The translations under genes and the position numbers were made by a program. From NCBI GenBank assembly GCA_947492585.1, contig CANLND010000013.1, positions 1-64,000 of the forward strand: DNA of 64,000 nt, written 5' to 3'. The DNA comes from an uncultured Paracoccaceae bacterium. GTDB taxonomy: Bacteria > Pseudomonadota > Alphaproteobacteria > Rhodobacterales > Rhodobacteraceae. Shown piece by piece: positions 17,671-26,155 of this stretch (position 1 is its first letter; each line of letters opens with the position of its first letter). The notes beneath the pieces are model-generated. The model was not told the DNA's origin. It did no database searches and saw only the letters and a program-made list of their open reading frames with translations.

Positions 17671-20600
17671 TTGAACAGGTGGAGCAGAACCATAGAACGC
17701 ACGCTTTTTCGTTTCATCTGGAAATATTCGAAACGCGACCAGCTGATTTTGCTGCTGGTGACCGCGTGCCTGTTTCCGATTCTGTACCTGACGTTGGAAC
17801 TGCCCAAACGCATTATCAATGACGCCATTGGGTCGCAGACCGGAATGGTCGAATTTATGGGGCAAAGCTTTGAGCAGCTTACCTTTTTATGGATGCTGTG
17901 CGGGGCTTTCCTGTTGTCTGTGCTGACCCACGGCCTGTTGAAAATGCGCATCAACACCATGAAAGGTGTTCTGGCCGAACGTATGCTGCGCCGTTTTCGC
18001 TTTCAGCTGATTGCTCGTGTTTTGCGGTTCCCTCAGCCCTATTTTGAACGGGTTAGTCAGGGGGAGCTGGTGTCGATGGTGACCTCAGAAAGCGAGCCAA
18101 TGGGCGGGCTGATGGGCGATGCGGTCAGCCAGCCGGTGCTGCAGGCCGGGCAGATGCTGACCATTTTGTATTTTCTGTTTTTACAAAACTTTTGGTTTGG
18201 CATGGCTGCAATTGCGCTGATTCCGCTGCAAGGTTGGCTGATCCCACTGTTGCAGCGACGGATCAATCTGCTGAACAAAAAACGCATTCAGCAGGTGCGC
18301 GCGCTGGCCTCAGAAATTGGTGAAAGCGCGGTGGGGGCGTCCACCCTGCGTCTGAACGGCGGCTGGAGGTATCGGATGGCGGTGATCACCGCCCGTCTGG
18401 GACGGCTTTACGATATTCGCTTTGAGATCTACCAGAAAAAGTTTTTTATGAAGTTTCTCAATAACTTCATTTCCCAACTCACGCCGTTCTTTTTCTATTC
18501 GGTTGGCGGATTTCTGGTTCTGCAGGGCAAGGTGTCACTGGGCGCGCTGGTCGCGGCATTGGCTGCCTACAAAGATCTGGCGTCGCCATGGAAAGAGCTG
18601 TTGGCCTATTACAATCAGACCCAAGACATGAGCCTGCGTTGGGAGGTGATCTTGGAACGATTTGCCCCGCAGGGCATGGTTCGTGAGGCGTTGATGGACG
18701 GTGAGCCGGACGAGGTTGTTCGGCTCAAAGGGGATGTGGTGCTGGAGAATGTCACTGTGCGTGACGCAGATGGAAATTTGGTTCTGGAAGATCTCAATGC
18801 CAATTTGCCCGCAGGCAAGGTGATCGGTATTGCGGCCCCATCCGAAGAAGACCGGCGCGCCCTTGCTGAACTTTTGACCCGTGAAATTTTACCGACCAGT
18901 GGTCGTGTGACCACTGCAGGTCATAACCTGAGCGATTTGCATCAGGCGGTCATTGCCGGTCGCATTGGCCATGCCACCTCTCGCCCGGTGCTGTTTCAGG
19001 GGTCGTTTGGGGACAACGTGATGATGCCAATGCGCACGCGCCCCCAGGGCGCGGCAGCAGATCCAAAGGCGCTGGCAGATGCGGTACGGGCAGGCAACAG
19101 CGCCGATCCCTTTGACGCGCCGTGGTTAGATCCGGGATTGGCTGGGTTCTCGAACGAAATGGAGCTGAGCAACTGGTGGCTGAAGCTGGTCGAAGGAATA
19201 GGCTCTGACACGGCATTGTTCCGTCGTGGGGTCGAGCAAAAATTTGATGTGTTGCGGCATCCAAAGTTGGCTGAGCAGCTGATCACGTTGCGCCCCATCG
19301 TACAGGCCGCCATCCGACAAAGTTGCCGTGATGGCCAAGTTTATTTCTTTGAGGACGACGCCTATAATCCCGCCATGCCAGTGGGTGAGAACCTGTTGTT
19401 TGCGACGCTCAGTCAGCCGATCACCGAAGACATGGTACGGCAGCAGGTTACATTTCTGGATCGTTTGATTGGGTTGAAACTGGACGACGATCTGGTCGCT
19501 TTGACCCGTGATGTTGTGGATGTGTTGCGTCAAATTTTTGGATTGGATGGCACCGATCATCCCTTGTTCCGCAAGTTGGGGCTGGATGTGTCGGCATATG
19601 AAGCCGCGTTGGCGTTGGTGGACAAAACCCGTGAAGAAGGCGCAGTCGCCCTAAGCCGGGATGAGCTGGCACGCCTGTTGATCGTGCCCTTTAGTATTTC
19701 GGCGGAACAGATCGGCCCGGCGTTTAGCGAAGAGATGAAAAACCGCATCTTAGGCTTCCGTCGCAATCATGGCTCCGAACTTTTGGCGGCCCTTGGACAA
19801 AGTTTCACGCCGATCCGCGCTGATCGTATTGCGCCTGGGTTGACGGTTCTCGAAAACGCGATGTTTGGAAAAATTTCCGACGCTGCCGGGGCCAAAGGTG
19901 AAGAACTGCGCAAGCTGGTGTCTGATATTTTGGTTGAAAACGGCCTGCGTGATCTGGTGGTCCAGCTGATTTTCGATCTGCCAATTTCGGTGGGCGGGCA
20001 GGGGTTGGCTGCCAGTTTCGCGGAACCTCTGGCCTTTTCGCGGGCCTCGATCAAACGTCCTGACATTTTGATCCTCGACAGCGCCATGGCCAGCTATGAT
20101 ATCGAAACCCGTGTGGCGGTGCATAAGAACCTGCGCAAATTGTTACCTGAGACCACGCTGATCTATCTCAGTCCCACCTTTGCCCGTCCCGACGTGTTTG
20201 ATGTGTTTTATGAAATGCGTCAGGGCCGACTGGTCAGTGATAAGGCGCAAGAGATCAGCAGCGAGGATGGAGCTGCCAGTGCGGATCTGGCCCGCAAGCT
20301 GCGCGCGCTGGAACAGACAGAGCTGTTCTCTGGGCTGAACCGTCGCCAGCTGCGCCTTCTGGCCTTTGGCGCGCGCTGGTACACGGCCGAGGCAGGGCAA
20401 GCGGTGTTTCGCAAGGATGATGAAGCCTCGGATGGCGCTTATATGATCCTGGAGGGTGAGGCAGAGTTTTATTTGCCACAAGAGGATGAACCGGATCGGC
20501 TCATTGTAACCTTGGGGCCGGGGCGTCTGGTCGGAGAGTTGGGACTGATCCGTCAGGAACCCCGTGCGCTGACCATGGTGGCCAAAACCAAACTGACCTG

Positions 20601-20700
20601 TCTGCGGATTGGTGAAGAAGAGTTCTTTGCCGTGGTCGAACACGACGCCTCGACTGCATTTAAGCTGCTCCAGGTGGTGGCGGGATATGTGTCCAGTTAA
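17671..20700 (+). CDS. ABC exporter-like membrane protein with degenerate NBD and C-terminal cyclic-nucleotide-binding domain
   Basis: A 1009-residue protein. Residues 1-330 form an ABC exporter-type membrane domain (helices at about 25-45, 70-90, 160-180, 265-285). An NBD-like part starts near 350, but the Walker A position reads IGIAAPSEEDRRA (about 385) instead of GxxGxGKS/T, the signature reads PISVGGQGLAAS (about 770), Walker B is ILILDSAMAS (Ser in place of the catalytic Glu), and the switch histidine is missing (TLIYLSPTF). Walker A to signature spans about 385 residues instead of about 110. From about 877 to the end is a cNMP domain with a VGELGLIRQEPRALTM phosphate cassette. ATP hydrolysis is unlikely; signalling or a regulated scaffold role is inferred. 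TTG 17671 is the apparent start; no better one is visible. Confidence 0.8.
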   Translation: MNRWSRTIERTLFRFIWKYSKRDQLILLLVTACLFPILYLTLELPKRIINDAIGSQTGMVEFMGQSFEQLTFLWMLCGAFLLSVLTHGLLKMRINTMKGVLAERMLRRFRFQLIARVLRFPQPYFERVSQGELVSMVTSESEPMGGLMGDAVSQPVLQAGQMLTILYFLFLQNFWFGMAAIALIPLQGWLIPLLQRRINLLNKKRIQQVRALASEIGESAVGASTLRLNGGWRYRMAVITARLGRLYDIRFEIYQKKFFMKFLNNFISQLTPFFFYSVGGFLVLQGKVSLGALVAALAAYKDLASPWKELLAYYNQTQDMSLRWEVILERFAPQGMVREALMDGEPDEVVRLKGDVVLENVTVRDADGNLVLEDLNANLPAGKVIGIAAPSEEDRRALAELLTREILPTSGRVTTAGHNLSDLHQAVIAGRIGHATSRPVLFQGSFGDNVMMPMRTRPQGAAADPKALADAVRAGNSADPFDAPWLDPGLAGFSNEMELSNWWLKLVEGIGSDTALFRRGVEQKFDVLRHPKLAEQLITLRPIVQAAIRQSCRDGQVYFFEDDAYNPAMPVGENLLFATLSQPITEDMVRQQVTFLDRLIGLKLDDDLVALTRDVVDVLRQIFGLDGTDHPLFRKLGLDVSAYEAALALVDKTREEGAVALSRDELARLLIVPFSISAEQIGPAFSEEMKNRILGFRRNHGSELLAALGQSFTPIRADRIAPGLTVLENAMFGKISDAAGAKGEELRKLVSDILVENGLRDLVVQLIFDLPISVGGQGLAASFAEPLAFSRASIKRPDILILDSAMASYDIETRVAVHKNLRKLLPETTLIYLSPTFARPDVFDVFYEMRQGRLVSDKAQEISSEDGAASADLARKLRALEQTELFSGLNRRQLRLLAFGARWYTAEAGQAVFRKDDEASDGAYMILEGEAEFYLPQEDEPDRLIVTLGPGRLVGELGLIRQEPRALTMVAKTKLTCLRIGEEEFFAVVEHDASTAFKLLQVVAGYVSS

Positions 20701-20993
20701 GCGCGCGCCGGATATAGCGTCTGGGCAAGCTGAACAAGTGCGGCGATGTTTTGGTCTCGCAGGCTGTAAAAAATGGTCTTGCCCGACCGGCGGGGATACA
20801 CCAGCCCATCGTCGCGCAGGCGGGTCAGCATCTGGCTGACTGCCGCCTGACGCAGCTCTAGCGCGGCTTCCAATTCCCCGACCGAGTGTTCGCCGTTTAA
20901 CAAATGGCACAGCAACGCCAGCCGCCCGTCATGGCCCAGCGTTTTGAAAACTGCCGCCGCGGTAGAGACATCAAGAGGAAGTGGCGCGGACAT
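20697..20993 (-). CDS. ArsR/SmtB-family transcriptional regulator
   Basis: A 98-residue winged-helix repressor. The fold is clear: VFKTLGHDGRLALLCHLL (helix 1-2), SVGELEAALELRQAAVSQML (recognition helix region, about 37-56) and the wing GLVYPRRSGKTIFYSL. The sequence resembles the BigR/YgaV/SqrR sulfide-responsive group, with one cysteine in LLCHLL, but the C-terminal partner cysteine of that group is absent (tail LAQTLYPARA), so a dithiol switch is not available. Its stop overlaps the stop of the ABC/cNMP gene in convergent orientation. The target is not evident. Confidence 0.85.
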   Translation of the reverse strand: MSAPLPLDVSTAAAVFKTLGHDGRLALLCHLLNGEHSVGELEAALELRQAAVSQMLTRLRDDGLVYPRRSGKTIFYSLRDQNIAALVQLAQTLYPARA

Positions 20994-21112
20994 AGGCGCT
21001 CCGTTGGTTGGGGTAAAGACTGTGCATTATATGCCCTTGCCCCTGCTGTGCTGCCAAGGGGCACGGACCGTTTCTCTTGTCTTTCCGATATGCCGCGCGC
21101 GTGCCGCTTGAT

Positions 21113-22213
21113 CTACGTCGGCTGAAAAACCTTTGCGCGGGTGGCAAAATCCTGCGCTTGTGTGCGCGCTTGAGCCAGCAGGTCCGCAGAGATTTGATCA
21201 CCCGCAAGCGCAGAGATGTTGGGGGCGAGACCCGCGATCAGCTGGCGCGCACTTTGGGCGGTGGTTGCAGCCCCGAGAGCAATGTGAGGCAGGTTCATCC
21301 GCTCGCTGTAGTGTGCGGCCTCGGGGCTGCTGAGTTGTGTTCCAGCGTGCAATGCGGTGATCAGTGCGGCGCCCTGATGTGCCATCGCTGTCAGCATCGA
21401 CAGCGATGCTGGCGGAGTGTCCGGGGCCAGCATCAGGCGTTCCGATTGCGACAGTCCGTCCTGGCCCAAGGTGCCAAGCACTCGTGCCACGCCTTGCATC
21501 CAGTCTGCCAGCTCCAGAACCGCGCGACGATCTGAAGGCCAGTCACATTTGGGATCGATCAAGGCCAAGCCTTTTGCGAGATCCACGCGAATCTGGGGCA
21601 CCTGCCCCTGCAAATCCACCGGAGCATCTGGTGCGCCTGCAAAGGATACAATCAGGCAGCGTGCACGCAGGCTCTGCAGATCCTCAAGAAGATCAATAAT
21701 CGGCGCGCCCCAACCGGCGGCCACCGCACCAAATGTAGACGGGCCTTGATCGGGCCGGGCGTAGGCGAGATCGGCGTGGGTTTGCGCCAATACTCCCAGC
21801 CGCGTCACCACGGCTTTTAGATCGGTTTCGATCAGGGTCAAAACCTGACGCAGACGCAACATCAATGCGGTGTCAGTGACGTCCTGCGTCGAGGCGCCCC
21901 AATGGATGAATTGCGCATGTTCTGGGGCATTCATTTCACTGCGCAACGCCGCCACCAACGCCGGGACCGGAGTACCGTCTTGTCGCGTGCCATTGTGTAG
22001 GGCGCCGGGGTCAATTGCGACCTCCATCACCGCGCGCCCGATGGCGTCAGCGCTGTCTTGTGGGATTATACCCAGAGCGCCTTGGGCCTTGGCCACGGCG
22101 CCTTCGACCAGCAACATGGCACGTACTTCGGCGCTGTCGGAAAACAGGCGCGAGACCTCTCCTGCGGAAAAGAGCGATCCAAATAGTTGGCTGTCAAAAA
22201 GCGAAGCGGCCAT
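21113..22213 (-). CDS. pcaB: 3-carboxy-cis,cis-muconate cycloisomerase-like lyase
   Basis: A 366-residue member of the fumarase/aspartase superfamily closest to PcaB, which cyclises carboxymuconate in the protocatechuate branch of the beta-ketoadipate pathway. SLFDSQLFGSLFS at the start and FIHWGASTQDVTDTALMLRL (about 105-124) are typical. However, the loop normally reading GSSxMPHKxNP is replaced around residue 270 by LSQSERLMLAPDTPP, and the protein is about 80 residues shorter than pseudomonad PcaB. Start ATG 22213 has a strong AGGAGG site and avoids a non-homologous extension. It follows pcaD by 49 bases. It could be a short roseobacter-type PcaB or a diverged relative; activity is uncertain. 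Confidence 0.75.
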   Translation of the reverse strand: MAASLFDSQLFGSLFSAGEVSRLFSDSAEVRAMLLVEGAVAKAQGALGIIPQDSADAIGRAVMEVAIDPGALHNGTRQDGTPVPALVAALRSEMNAPEHAQFIHWGASTQDVTDTALMLRLRQVLTLIETDLKAVVTRLGVLAQTHADLAYARPDQGPSTFGAVAAGWGAPIIDLLEDLQSLRARCLIVSFAGAPDAPVDLQGQVPQIRVDLAKGLALIDPKCDWPSDRRAVLELADWMQGVARVLGTLGQDGLSQSERLMLAPDTPPASLSMLTAMAHQGAALITALHAGTQLSSPEAAHYSERMNLPHIALGAATTAQSARQLIAGLAPNISALAGDQISADLLAQARTQAQDFATRAKVFQPT

Positions 22214-22262
22214 GGGGCCTCCTGATGTGATGAGGGGCGTAGGGGGATGTGAGCAAACGTGA

Positions 22263-23060
22263 TCAGACGCGGACAAGATGCCCGGTGTTGTTTAGAAATT
22301 CTGCCAGCAGGTCTGCGTAGGCTTGAGGTTGTTCAACGCAGGGCAAATGGCCGGCGCGGCGGATCAATGCAAATTGGCTGCCGGGGATCAGATCAACGGT
22401 TTCGCGCACCAGATCTGCCGGAGTGGATCCATCCTCACTGCCGACGATACCTAGGGTGGGTAATCGCAGGCCACTGGTGGGCGTATAAAAATCGGTGCCT
22501 GCGATGGCGGCGCAGCAGCCAGCATAGCCCTCAATGGATTGGGCCAAAAACCGGTCCCGCCAATAGGGCAATGCATCGCTGCGACGAAAGCTGCGCGAAA
22601 ACCAACGCTCCATCGTGACATCAACCAGTCCGGCCATGCCCTCATGACGGATGATGTTCACCCGGTCTTGCCACATGTGCGGCATGCCAAGTTTGGCTGA
22701 GGTGTTTGACAGCACCAATGCCCGCACCAGATCCAGCCGTTTGACCGCCAGACCCTGCGCAATCATGCCGCCAATCGACAGGCCCACAAACAGGCATTCG
22801 CGTAGGTTTAGGTGATCCAGAAGCTGTTCGGTGTCGCGCACCAACGCCCCCATGCTGTAGGGCGCAGGCGGGCAGGAGGAGCGTCCGTGCCCGCGCAGAT
22901 CATAGCGCAGAACACGCAAACCTTTGGGCAACAGGGGTAAGAGATCATCCCAGACATGCATATCGGTGCCCAGAGCATGGGCAAACACGATGACGGGGCC
23001 ATCGTCTGGACCTTCAAGCGCGTAGTGAAGCTGGACATCGCCGAGATCTGCGATCTGCAT
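22263..23060 (-). CDS. pcaD: 3-oxoadipate enol-lactonase
   Basis: A 265-residue alpha/beta hydrolase. The oxyanion-hole region FAHALGTDMHVWDDLLP (about 26-42), nucleophile elbow VGLSIGGM (Ser 95) and late catalytic histidine AGHLPCVEQP match PcaD enzymes, which open 3-oxoadipate enol-lactone to 3-oxoadipate in aromatic catabolism. ATG 23060 puts the conserved start at the N-terminus. Directly upstream of the pcaB-like gene on the same strand, which supports the assignment. No pcaC, pcaG or pcaH gene is in the window. Confidence 0.85.
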   Translation of the reverse strand: MQIADLGDVQLHYALEGPDDGPVIVFAHALGTDMHVWDDLLPLLPKGLRVLRYDLRGHGRSSCPPAPYSMGALVRDTEQLLDHLNLRECLFVGLSIGGMIAQGLAVKRLDLVRALVLSNTSAKLGMPHMWQDRVNIIRHEGMAGLVDVTMERWFSRSFRRSDALPYWRDRFLAQSIEGYAGCCAAIAGTDFYTPTSGLRLPTLGIVGSEDGSTPADLVRETVDLIPGSQFALIRRAGHLPCVEQPQAYADLLAEFLNNTGHLVRV

Positions 23061-23127
23061 GAGGTGGGGCCTTTTGTTGTCTGCGCCGTGTCCTAACGGG
23101 TTTGGCGCAGGCATGCAAAGCCTTGGA

Positions 23128-24333
23128 TCACGTGCGCAGCTCCATATGGGCCATGATCTGTCCGTGGTCGGAGGCCAATTTGTTATAGGGGGCTTCGGGG
23201 TGGCTGCCGTCGGTCAGGTGGTCGTTCAAGACGCTGTAATACTGCATTTCGCCAATGGCATTTTTCCATGCAGGGTCAAAATGACGCGACATGTAAATCT
23301 GATCGATGCTTTCATGCACCCCGCCAAATGCAGTGGTATAGACCACATCACGCAGGGATTTGCGCAAGAACATCTTCTCGGCGGAGCGCAGGCGCACGGC
23401 GTCAATCGCATCATGGATCTGGAGATTTTCGTCATGGCTGTAACGATCGTTGCGGGTGTGAGCGTCGTGGCGCAGCATCCACGCATAGTTGCGAAAGGGT
23501 GTCTCGCCGCTGATGATTTCGCTGCTGACCGCATGTTCGCCGTCGTTGAAATCGCCCAGCACCATCACCGGGTGTCCGTGTTCCAGTTCGGCCACCACCG
23601 CGCGGCGCAGTACATAGGCTTCGGCCATCCGTCGCAGCGCGGCGCGCAAGGCCCCAAGCGCGCGACCGGGCGCGTCATAGGCGGTCAGATCTGCTTCGGG
23701 GGCAAACTCAGCACCTTCGGGCGTGATGAATTCGCCCAGTTTCGATTTGAGATGACAGTTAAACACGGTGATGACCTGATCGCCCACCGGGATACGGGCC
23801 TTTAGGATGGGGCGTGACAAGGTTTCGACCCGGTAACTGCCGGTCTGGGCGCTGTCGCCGGTTAAGGCCGTCATGGGAATATCCAGCGGGGTCTCAAGCT
23901 GCTGGATGACCTCGGGCGGGCTGGCAAACCCAAACCGCGATAAGATTGCCAAACCAGGGCGGCGTTGGCCCGCGCGACCGGTGTCCTTGACATTGGGGGC
24001 AAAAGCCAGCGCGGCGTCGGTGTAGGGCGTGTAGGCCAGTTTGCGAAAAATGGCGCGCCGGTGATAGCGTTTGGAACTGTCGGGCACTGTGGCTGCATTG
24101 CTCAATGCGCCGCGGTGGTCGGCCTGATTGATCACATCGCGCAGCGCGTCTTCTTCAAATATTTCCTGAAATCCAAGAATGTCGGCGTCCAATGACAAGA
24201 TCTGATCTGCCATCCAATCCGCCTTCCATGCGTATTCCTCCGGCGTGTAGCTTTGGAACCGATAGTATTCTTTGTCTGCGCCAATCAGGTTTTTGACGTT
24301 GAATGAGGCGATGGTGAAACGGGTCATAGTCAT
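23128..24333 (-). CDS. Endonuclease/exonuclease/phosphatase family protein
   Basis: A 401-residue protein of the DNase I-like metal-dependent phosphodiesterase superfamily. Visible motifs are IASFNVKNL (about 8-16), LGFQEIFEE (metal-binding Glu, about 54-62), VFNCHLKSK (about 190), VMVLGDFND (about 255-263) and a final SDHGQIMAHM with the catalytic DH pair. No signal peptide. It could hydrolyse nucleic acid or a small phosphodiester. Its start overlaps the stop of the dehydratase gene as ATGA, so it belongs to the same transcript. Confidence 0.85.
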   Translation of the reverse strand: MTMTRFTIASFNVKNLIGADKEYYRFQSYTPEEYAWKADWMADQILSLDADILGFQEIFEEDALRDVINQADHRGALSNAATVPDSSKRYHRRAIFRKLAYTPYTDAALAFAPNVKDTGRAGQRRPGLAILSRFGFASPPEVIQQLETPLDIPMTALTGDSAQTGSYRVETLSRPILKARIPVGDQVITVFNCHLKSKLGEFITPEGAEFAPEADLTAYDAPGRALGALRAALRRMAEAYVLRRAVVAELEHGHPVMVLGDFNDGEHAVSSEIISGETPFRNYAWMLRHDAHTRNDRYSHDENLQIHDAIDAVRLRSAEKMFLRKSLRDVVYTTAFGGVHESIDQIYMSRHFDPAWKNAIGEMQYYSVLNDHLTDGSHPEAPYNKLASDHGQIMAHMELRT

Positions 24334-25325
24334 GGGTCCTCAGCCGGGGTGTCCAAAAAGGTCAGCGCGCGTTTGAAGGTGTCGGCCTCAACATTGCCGC
24401 CGCTGGCGATGGCGATCACGGTATCGCTGTAAATGGCGTCGCGGTGAAACAAGGCCGCCGCCAGCGCCACGGCACCGCCGGGTTCGACCACGATTTTTAG
24501 ATGCTGATAGGCCAGCGCCATTGCGTGCAACGCTTCGTCGTCACGGACCACCAAACCGGGGCCTGCCAGACGTGACAGGATGGGAAAGGTCATCTGCCCG
24601 GGATGCGGGGTTAGGATTGCATCGCAGATAGATCCGGTAAGGCGCTGATTGGATTTGATGTCTTGGGCCACAAGGGAGCGCGCCATATCGTCAAACCCGT
24701 CGGGCTCTACCGGGCGCACGCGCATGTTGGGGGCGTGATCTTCCAGGGCCAGCGCAACGCCCGACGATAGGCCACCACCGCCGCAGCACACCAGAACCTC
24801 GGCGTGGCTGATGCCTAGATCTGCCGCTTGCTGTGCGATTTCCAGCCCCGTGGTGCCCTGACCTGCAATGACCTGTTCATCGTCGAATGGGGGGATCAGG
24901 GTTAGGCTGCGCTGTTGTGCCAATGCGTTGCCAATGGCCTCGCGGCTTTCGCCGCCTGCGCGGTCATACAGGACCACCTCTGCTCCCAGCGCACGGGTGT
25001 TCAAGATCTTTAGCTGCGGCGCGTCCTGCGGCATTACGATGACGGCTGACGTACCGTGCGCTTTGGCGGCCAGAGCCACGGCTTGGGCATGGTTGCCACT
25101 GGAATAAGCGAGTACACCACGCGCCCGAACGTCGGCGGACAGGGCCGACACGGCAGACCAGCCGCCGCGAAATTTGAATGATCCAGTATGTTGCAGGCAC
25201 TCGGCCTTCACCAAAAGATGCCGCCCGGCGATCTGATCCAACACGGGCGATGACAACAGAGGCGTGGTCCGCACACGCCCTGCCAGACGGTCGGCCGCAG
25301 CGTGGATTAAAGCGAGTGAGGTCAT
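24330..25325 (-). CDS. PLP-dependent threonine/serine dehydratase family protein
   Basis: A 331-residue fold-type II PLP enzyme. The Schiff-base lysine is in GSFKFRGG (Lys 51), the substrate loop is SSGNHAQA (about 95-102), and the phosphate-binding glycine loop is CCGGGGLSSG (about 185). The protein has no C-terminal ACT domain, as in catabolic dehydratases (TdcB) and serine racemases. It likely deaminates L-threonine or L-serine, or a hydroxylated aspartate analogue; the exact substrate cannot be read from the sequence. ATGA overlaps with both neighbours. Confidence 0.85.
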   Translation of the reverse strand: MTSLALIHAAADRLAGRVRTTPLLSSPVLDQIAGRHLLVKAECLQHTGSFKFRGGWSAVSALSADVRARGVLAYSSGNHAQAVALAAKAHGTSAVIVMPQDAPQLKILNTRALGAEVVLYDRAGGESREAIGNALAQQRSLTLIPPFDDEQVIAGQGTTGLEIAQQAADLGISHAEVLVCCGGGGLSSGVALALEDHAPNMRVRPVEPDGFDDMARSLVAQDIKSNQRLTGSICDAILTPHPGQMTFPILSRLAGPGLVVRDDEALHAMALAYQHLKIVVEPGGAVALAAALFHRDAIYSDTVIAIASGGNVEADTFKRALTFLDTPAEDP

Positions 25326-26152
25326 TGCAACTGCTCCATCACGCTGTGAATGACAGCCAATGCGTCAGGTTCATCCAGAAACGGGACATGCCCGCGATTG
25401 GCAATTTCAGCGTGTCTCATTTGGGGGAGGCGTGTTTGCATCTGCGCAAAGGTTTCTGCCGTCAAAATGTCAGAGTTCGCGCCGCGCAGCACGCCAACTG
25501 GCAGACCGTCCAGGGCCATGAACACAGGCCAGAGATCTGGAACGGGTCCCTGTTTCGCCTGTTCCAGCAGCGCATCGCGTAATTTCGGATCATACCGCAA
25601 ACGCAAGCCATCGGTGTCTTGGTCATAAAAGGTCTGGGCTTCTTCGTGCCAGCGGGCGGCGGGGATGTCTGGAAAGGCGGGCGCCATAAAGGTTTGCAAC
25701 TGGTGCGCTGCGGTCTCCACTGTTTTGGCATTGGGAGCGCGCCCGACATATTCCATGATCCGCTGCATGCCAGCGGCGGGGATCTCGGGTCCGATGTCAT
25801 TAAGGATAACGGCGGACAGGCGGTCCTTGTTCCTTGCGGCCAGTGTCATCGCGACAAGTCCCCCCCGTGAGGTGCCCAATATCGCAGTTTGTTGCAGCGC
25901 CAGATGATCCAGCAGTTCGATCACATCCTGCGCCTCGCGCACAACATTGTAGTTCATAATGTTTGGATCATATTGTGACTGACCGCGCCCGCGCGCATCC
26001 AGCGTGATCCTGCGGTAAGGCGCGGCAAAGGGGGCGAAATAGCGAAAATCGCGACTGCACCGGGTCAGCCCGGGCAAGCAGAGAAGCGGCGCGCCGCCAC
26101 CCTGATCTGTGTAGTACAGGGAGAGGCCATCTGAAGTTGTGAAATGCGGCAT
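25322..26152 (-). CDS. Alpha/beta hydrolase
   Basis: A 276-residue alpha/beta hydrolase. Oxyanion region CLPGLTRCSRDF (about 25-36), LDARGRGQS (about 51-59), nucleophile elbow GTSRGGL with Ser 95, and catalytic histidine in NRGHVPFLDEPDAL near the end. Probably an esterase or lactonase of small substrates. Stop and start overlap with the dehydratase gene (ATGA) and the dehalogenase gene ends 3 bases upstream, so the three are almost surely co-transcribed. Confidence 0.85.
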   Translation of the reverse strand: MPHFTTSDGLSLYYTDQGGGAPLLCLPGLTRCSRDFRYFAPFAAPYRRITLDARGRGQSQYDPNIMNYNVVREAQDVIELLDHLALQQTAILGTSRGGLVAMTLAARNKDRLSAVILNDIGPEIPAAGMQRIMEYVGRAPNAKTVETAAHQLQTFMAPAFPDIPAARWHEEAQTFYDQDTDGLRLRYDPKLRDALLEQAKQGPVPDLWPVFMALDGLPVGVLRGANSDILTAETFAQMQTRLPQMRHAEIANRGHVPFLDEPDALAVIHSVMEQLQ

Positions 26153-26155
26153 AGA

